Shown one piece after another: positions 59,977 to 64,000 of a DNA stretch of 64,000 bases. This DNA is from Secundilactobacillus silagei JCM 19001. GTDB taxonomy: Bacteria > Bacillota > Bacilli > Lactobacillales > Lactobacillaceae. The first letter of the stretch is position 1. The number at the start of each line of letters is the position of its first letter. The stretch spans positions 62,001 to 126,000 of the forward strand of contig NZ_BCMG01000006.1 of NCBI RefSeq assembly GCF_002217945.1. The letters are read 5' to 3'. The translations under genes were made by a program, and so were the position numbers. The notes beneath the pieces were generated by a model that saw only the letters and a program-made list of their open reading frames with translations, was not told where the DNA came from and did not search any database.

Positions 59977-62694
59977 ATGAGAACAATTGCACTACGAGTC
60001 AAACAGGATTCCCTGGAACTGCTGTATTCTGAAAAGGACAATCAAGCCCCTTTCAGAAACTTCATTATCACCTATAATCCTGAACAGACAATTGGCGATA
60101 ATCTGGAGAAGATCAAGGTCGTGCTGGCCGGTTTAAAAATCGATGCCGCCGTCCTTTTGAATTCCCTAGAATACGAATTTTCGGATACGATCATCGGCAT
60201 TAATCATAATCGCATCGACATTGGGTTAGCATTAACCAACATGTTGAATATTCCCGTCGTTTCACAAGGCGACGTTGAACGCAACGGCCTGCTTAAAGCC
60301 GTTAAACACAAGGAACACTACAATGAATGGCACCTAGACTACTTCGGTGAATACGAGAAGAAACGTAATTACGGTCAAGAAGCCATGCTGACCGTTGGTA
60401 ACGGCTATTTCGGCCTGCGTGGCGCCTACGTGGAATCACACGCAGATGCGGATAATTATCCGGGTACGTACGTTGCTGGCGTCTATAACCAATTGACTAC
60501 TAAGATCGGTGACCGCGACGTCACTAACGAAGATCTGGTCAACCTGCCTAACGCCCAATTCATGACGTTTGGGGTCGATGATCAGCCGCCCTTTACGATC
60601 AATAAAAAAGACATTCAAGATATCTACCGCAGTCTGGACCTGAAACACGGTGTGTTAAGAACAGCGATGCACGTCCAGCTATCAACTGGCCATGATCTGT
60701 CCATCGTCACGACCAAAGTGGCCAACATGAAGAACTGGCACAACTATGCGATCCACTACGCGGTGACCCCGTTAAACTTTAGCGGGTCATTACAAATTTA
60801 TTCCGAAATTGATGGGACCGTAACTAACGGTAACGTTGAACGCTACCAGGATTTCGACCAACATCATTTACAGATCACTGGCATGAGCTCGCGTGAAGAC
60901 AAGATGTACATGACCGGTGAAACCAAAAACTCCCACATTCAATTTGTTGTTGGGAGTAATTTGCGTGAATTGAATCAAAAAAAGCAGCCCCAAATTAAGG
61001 TCAACAATCTGGAAAACCGGCTGCAGCAAGTCCTTTCAACGGATGTCAGCGTCCATCAGACTTACGAGTTTGAAAAAAACGTCACCATCTACACCGACCG
61101 GGAAACCCCAGCTGAGTCACTGATCGATAACGTTAATCACGATATTCAAATCAGCTCTTATGAACAGACCGCTAAACAAAGTGAAGACTACTGGAAGAAT
61201 GCTTGGAACAACTTCGACATTAAGATCGACACGGATATCACCAGTCAAAAACTGACCCGGGTCAACCTATTTCACACCATGGTCTCCGCTGCTGCGGTGG
61301 GTTCTGGTAAATTAGACGCTTCCGTGGGTGCCCGTGGTCTTCACGGTGAAGCTTACCGGGGCCACGTATTCTGGGACGAAATGTTCGTCCTGCCATTTTA
61401 CACGCTGCATTACCCAACGTTAACCAAACAGCTGCTAATGTATCGCTACCGGCGCTTGGATGCTGCTAGGGCTTATGCCAAGCAGGAAAATTACGAGGGT
61501 GCCATGTATCCTTGGCAGTCTGGCGAAACTGGTGATGAGCAGTCGCAGTTCCTGCATTTAAACCCAATCACCCACCAGTGGGATCCCGACAACAGCCGCC
61601 TGCAGAGACACGTGTCTCTGGCAATTGCTTACAACGTCATCAACTACACGCAAGTTTCCGGCGACCACGAATTTATGGATAAATACGGTCTGGAAATGCT
61701 GCTATCGATCGCTAAATTCTGGATCAGCGCGACTACCTATGATCCTAAGGAAAAGCGTTACAGCATTTCACACGTCATGGGCCCTGATGAATTCCACGAA
61801 AACTACCCTAACGCTGACGAACCAGGTCTCACAAACAATACTTATACCAATATTATGGTGGCTTGGTTATTCAACTACCTGGTTGAATTACAGCCACAAG
61901 TCCCAAAGAACACTTTCAAGAACGTTCAAAAGAAGAGCGAATTTGATGATTCACTCTTCGATAAGATGACGGATATTTCACATAAACTCAAGCTTGATAT
62001 CAACAAGAACGGTATTATGGCCCAGTTTGAAGGTTACTTCGACTTACCAGCCTTAGACTTCGATGCTTACCGGCGCAAATACGGTGACATCTCTCGGATA
62101 GACCGGATCTTAAAGGCCGAAGATAAGACTCCGGATGCCTATCAAGTTGCCAAACAAGCTGATACGCTGATGGCCTACTACGTACTGAACATCAAGGAAG
62201 TCGACCAAATTCTGAATCAATTAGGCTATCATATGCCAAAGGAATACCTCACCAAGAATATTCAGTACTACTTGAACCGAACAACTCATGGTTCAACACT
62301 TTCACGGATCGTTTATTCCGTACTGACCGAAATGGACGACAACATGGATCAGTCATGGTCACTGTTCAGTCAGGCCCTGTTCTCTGACTACTATGACATT
62401 CAAGGCGGCACTACCGCTGAAGGCATTCACCTGGGTGTCATGGGCGCCACCTTAATGATTGAGACGCGTAACTACGGCGGTGTCGATAGTTTGGGTCGGG
62501 AGATCAACCTGCACCCTAACCTGCCAGCCAAGTGGACCTCAATTACCTTCAAGCAGTTCATCCGCGGTCACTGGTATAACTTCATGATCACTCAGTCTCA
62601 GATTCACGTCACGGCAGACGCAGATTCCACCGTTCAATTCAAGAACAAACCAATTGAATTGAAGGCTAATCAAGAAAAGGTCATTGATTACTAA
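59977..62694 (+). CDS. GH65 phosphorylase with N-terminal extension, 905 aa
   Basis: A 905-residue GH65 protein. The C-terminal 770 residues are a GH65 core: FWDEMFVLPFY and the catalytic GPDEFHENYPNADEPGL (Glu605). About 110 residues precede the core (VKQDSLELLYSEKD..., IDIGLALTNM), a domain I do not recognise. The loop after the catalytic Glu (PNADEPGL) differs from the first GH65 (TAMVSNN) and is the type seen in mutase-linked GH65 proteins of unknown substrate. The two are not simple duplicates. It is 8 bp before beta-phosphoglucomutase and shares its transcript. AAAAGAGGA precedes the ATG. Confidence 0.85.
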   Translation: MRTIALRVKQDSLELLYSEKDNQAPFRNFIITYNPEQTIGDNLEKIKVVLAGLKIDAAVLLNSLEYEFSDTIIGINHNRIDIGLALTNMLNIPVVSQGDVERNGLLKAVKHKEHYNEWHLDYFGEYEKKRNYGQEAMLTVGNGYFGLRGAYVESHADADNYPGTYVAGVYNQLTTKIGDRDVTNEDLVNLPNAQFMTFGVDDQPPFTINKKDIQDIYRSLDLKHGVLRTAMHVQLSTGHDLSIVTTKVANMKNWHNYAIHYAVTPLNFSGSLQIYSEIDGTVTNGNVERYQDFDQHHLQITGMSSREDKMYMTGETKNSHIQFVVGSNLRELNQKKQPQIKVNNLENRLQQVLSTDVSVHQTYEFEKNVTIYTDRETPAESLIDNVNHDIQISSYEQTAKQSEDYWKNAWNNFDIKIDTDITSQKLTRVNLFHTMVSAAAVGSGKLDASVGARGLHGEAYRGHVFWDEMFVLPFYTLHYPTLTKQLLMYRYRRLDAARAYAKQENYEGAMYPWQSGETGDEQSQFLHLNPITHQWDPDNSRLQRHVSLAIAYNVINYTQVSGDHEFMDKYGLEMLLSIAKFWISATTYDPKEKRYSISHVMGPDEFHENYPNADEPGLTNNTYTNIMVAWLFNYLVELQPQVPKNTFKNVQKKSEFDDSLFDKMTDISHKLKLDINKNGIMAQFEGYFDLPALDFDAYRRKYGDISRIDRILKAEDKTPDAYQVAKQADTLMAYYVLNIKEVDQILNQLGYHMPKEYLTKNIQYYLNRTTHGSTLSRIVYSVLTEMDDNMDQSWSLFSQALFSDYYDIQGGTTAEGIHLGVMGATLMIETRNYGGVDSLGREINLHPNLPAKWTSITFKQFIRGHWYNFMITQSQIHVTADADSTVQFKNKPIELKANQEKVIDY

Positions 62695-62717
62695 TTAAAC
62701 TAATGGGAGTGATTCAT

Positions 62718-63389
62718 ATGGCAACATTCAAACAGATTAAGGGTTTCGTATTTGATTTAGACGGTGTCATTACCGATACGTCACTGTATCATACTAAGGC
62801 ATGGCGGCAATTAGCCGAAAAGCTCGGCGTCACCTGGAATAAAGACTTAGAGGAAGGTCTGAAGGGAATTTCCCGGATGGACTCCCTGGAACTGATTTTA
62901 AAGACTGGCGGCAAGCAAAACGACTATTCACACGATGAAAAGGTTGCGTTAGCCACCGAAAAGAACACCAACTACGTTCACGAGATCAAACAAATGACCC
63001 CAGAAAACATTTTACCTGGAATTAAAGACTTTCTAGACGACCTACGTGACAAGGGCTACTTGATCTCGTTAGCCTCCGCATCTAAGAACGGTCCTACCGT
63101 CTTGAAGCAACTGCAGCTTACCGACTACTTCCCTAAGGTCGTGGACCCTGCAAGTCTCTCAAAGGGCAAGCCGGATCCTGAAATCTATACTAAGGGTGCC
63201 GAATTACTGGGCTTAGCACCAGAAACCTGCATCGGTGTTGAAGATGCCGCTGCTGGTATTCAGGCCATCAACGCCGCTAACGAAACGTCAGTCGGCATTG
63301 GGAGCGCTGATACCCTGTCGGCTGCGGATGTTCGCTTTGATGATACCTCGCAGATGACCTTAGCCAATATCGAAAAAGCAATGGCTTAG
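62718..63389 (+). CDS. pgmB: Beta-phosphoglucomutase
   Basis: A 223-residue HAD-family enzyme. FDLDGVITDTS has the nucleophile Asp13 and acid/base Asp15; LASASKNG and KPDPEIYTKGAELLG are the next motifs, and EDAAAGIQA is the metal-binding end. It converts beta-glucose-1-phosphate, the product of GH65 phosphorylases, to glucose-6-phosphate for glycolysis. GGGAGTG precedes the ATG at 62718; the preceding in-frame ATG is upstream of the site. A strong terminator follows. Confidence 0.95.
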   Translation: MATFKQIKGFVFDLDGVITDTSLYHTKAWRQLAEKLGVTWNKDLEEGLKGISRMDSLELILKTGGKQNDYSHDEKVALATEKNTNYVHEIKQMTPENILPGIKDFLDDLRDKGYLISLASASKNGPTVLKQLQLTDYFPKVVDPASLSKGKPDPEIYTKGAELLGLAPETCIGVEDAAAGIQAINAANETSVGIGSADTLSAADVRFDDTSQMTLANIEKAMA

Positions 63390-63404
63390 TTTTAACAGAA
63401 TCAA

Positions 63405-63452
63405 AAAAGGTAACGTTATCCGCTCACTTTGAGCTGGATAACGTTACCTTTT
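63405..63452. terminator. Bidirectional terminator after pgmB
   Basis: Perfect 17-bp stem AAAAGGTAACGTTATCC with complement, A and T runs on both flanks, between convergent genes. Confidence 0.9.
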
Positions 63453-63465
63453 AATTTACCATAAA

Positions 63466-64000
63466 CTAGTTTCTGGGTCTCAAACCATCCATCAAGAATT
63501 CACAAACTTCATCCGTGGTTTTATCCACGTCTAGCGGTGTATCACTCATAATGATGTTGGGAATCAAATACCCAACAATCACCCCGCTGACCATCCTGAT
63601 AATCCGCATGGAATCCCAGTCAACCAGCTGACCCTTTTTCTTATAATCGCGAAACAGGGTGTCAACGCCGCCTTGAAGCAACTTACCCAGCCGCTTGGTC
63701 AGACTAGTCATAATCGAGGGGTCCTTAACCATTTGCTGAATGAAGATCTTCATCTCTGGGCGATTATCCATCGCGTAGACCATGCGATCATGCACGGCAT
63801 ACCTTAAGAAGGAGTCAAAATCATCAAACGGACTTTGGTGTAAGGTAATTAGGAATTCGTCAGCCACGCGGGGAAAAATATCGTGAATAAATGGTTTCAA
63901 AATGGCTTGGAGTAAACCATCTTTCGTCTTAAAGTGTTTAAAAACCGTGCCTTCTGATACTCCTGCTAAATGAGCAATATCCAGCGTACTGGTATTTTCA
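63466..64000 (-). CDS. TetR-family regulator, 5' end beyond the window
   Basis: A partial gene that runs off the right edge. The stretch at 63901-64000, read on the minus strand, encodes STLDIAHLAGVSEGTVFKHF, a TetR helix-turn-helix, in frame with the following 144 residues that form the helical ligand domain. The internal TTG at 63900 is not the real start. It is convergent with pgmB. At least 178 residues are present; the start lies outside. Confidence 0.88.
   Translation of the reverse strand, partial: ENTSTLDIAHLAGVSEGTVFKHFKTKDGLLQAILKPFIHDIFPRVADEFLITLHQSPFDDFDSFLRYAVHDRMVYAMDNRPEMKIFIQQMVKDPSIMTSLTKRLGKLLQGGVDTLFRDYKKKGQLVDWDSMRIIRMVSGVIVGYLIPNIIMSDTPLDVDKTTDEVCEFLMDGLRPRN

Noticed and set aside
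1-64000. CRISPR arrays, prophage genes or complete insertion sequences
   Set aside because: No regular spacer repeats, integrase, transposase or phage structural genes were found; repeats at 25.9, 40.9 and 44.8 kb are short and do not surround a mobile gene.
1-64000. Toxin-antitoxin or bacteriocin loci
   Set aside because: The small genes lack toxin, antitoxin or double-glycine leader signs; the CPBP protease has no bacteriocin gene nearby.

Overview
The window looks like a chromosomal segment of a low- to mid-GC lactic acid bacterium of the family Lactobacillaceae. The signs are a MurE with an L-Lys-type substrate motif beside an ATP-grasp ligase and an Asp/Glu racemase (L-Lys–D-Asp/D-Asn peptidoglycan), a citrate lyase cluster, tandem GH65 phosphorylases with beta-phosphoglucomutase, BioY and YkoE vitamin uptake proteins, and Firmicutes-type T-box and TPP leaders. 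Genus cannot be fixed from the sequence alone. No phage, plasmid replication gene, intact transposase or CRISPR array is visible.

Layout. 1-7.7 kb: a MerR-controlled short-chain dehydrogenase (SDR), a second SDR behind a TetR-type operator promoter, a T-box leader feeding a peptide-binding lipoprotein and an S9 peptidase, and an MFS exporter. 8.2-11.4 kb: small unknown membrane or secreted proteins and a GNAT acetyltransferase. 11.5-14.7 kb: an HXXEE membrane protein with a TetR regulator, and a TetR/NAD-dependent reductase divergon. 14.7-19.7 kb: citrate lyase subunits citDEF, then a terminator, then citC and a LysR regulator; citX, citG and a citrate carrier are absent here. 20.1-25.8 kb: TetR/DHA2 drug exporter divergon, a VOC-like protein, an Old Yellow Enzyme, and an SDR/MarR divergon. 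26-28.2 kb: NiaR and its target pncB, each with a recognisable NiaR operator. 28.3-34.8 kb: secreted and unknown proteins, rarA, an ASCH protein, tRNA-Gly(CCC), and small DUF2187 and UPF0344 proteins.

34.9-40.4 kb holds a peptidoglycan cross-bridge cassette (racemase, ATP-grasp ligase, MurE, glutamine-dependent amidotransferase). 40.6-45.2 kb has small unknown genes, a tandem palindromic repeat, an Rgg-like regulator, a MIP18/SufT-type Fe-S protein and a polyprenyl diphosphate synthase. 45.3-47.4 kb is a TPP-riboswitch operon that pairs a YlmB-like amidohydrolase with YkoE for thiamin-pyrimidine salvage. 48.3-50.7 kb is a compact PNAG-type exopolysaccharide operon (glycosyltransferase, small membrane partner, deacetylase). 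51-57.3 kb has a lipoprotein, tRNA-Leu(CAG), an AEC transporter, a YbjQ-like protein, BioY, an OhrR-like regulator, a CPBP protease and MscL. 57.5-63.4 kb carries two unlike GH65 phosphorylases and beta-phosphoglucomutase; a TetR gene runs off the right edge.

How the genes work together. Many loci are self-contained regulator/target pairs with visible operators: MerR-SDR, TetR-reductase, TetR-DHA2, MarR-SDR and NiaR-pncB. Two RNA switches, a T-box and a TPP riboswitch, tie peptide uptake and thiamin salvage to supply. The phosphorylase/mutase set would feed alpha-disaccharides into glycolysis as glucose plus beta-glucose-1-phosphate. I saw no clearly undescribed large system. The best leads for new biology are the tandem palindromic element at 40.9-41.1 kb, the GH65 with an extra N-terminal domain, the split cit locus, the iteron-like repeats at 25.9 kb, and several orphan small genes.
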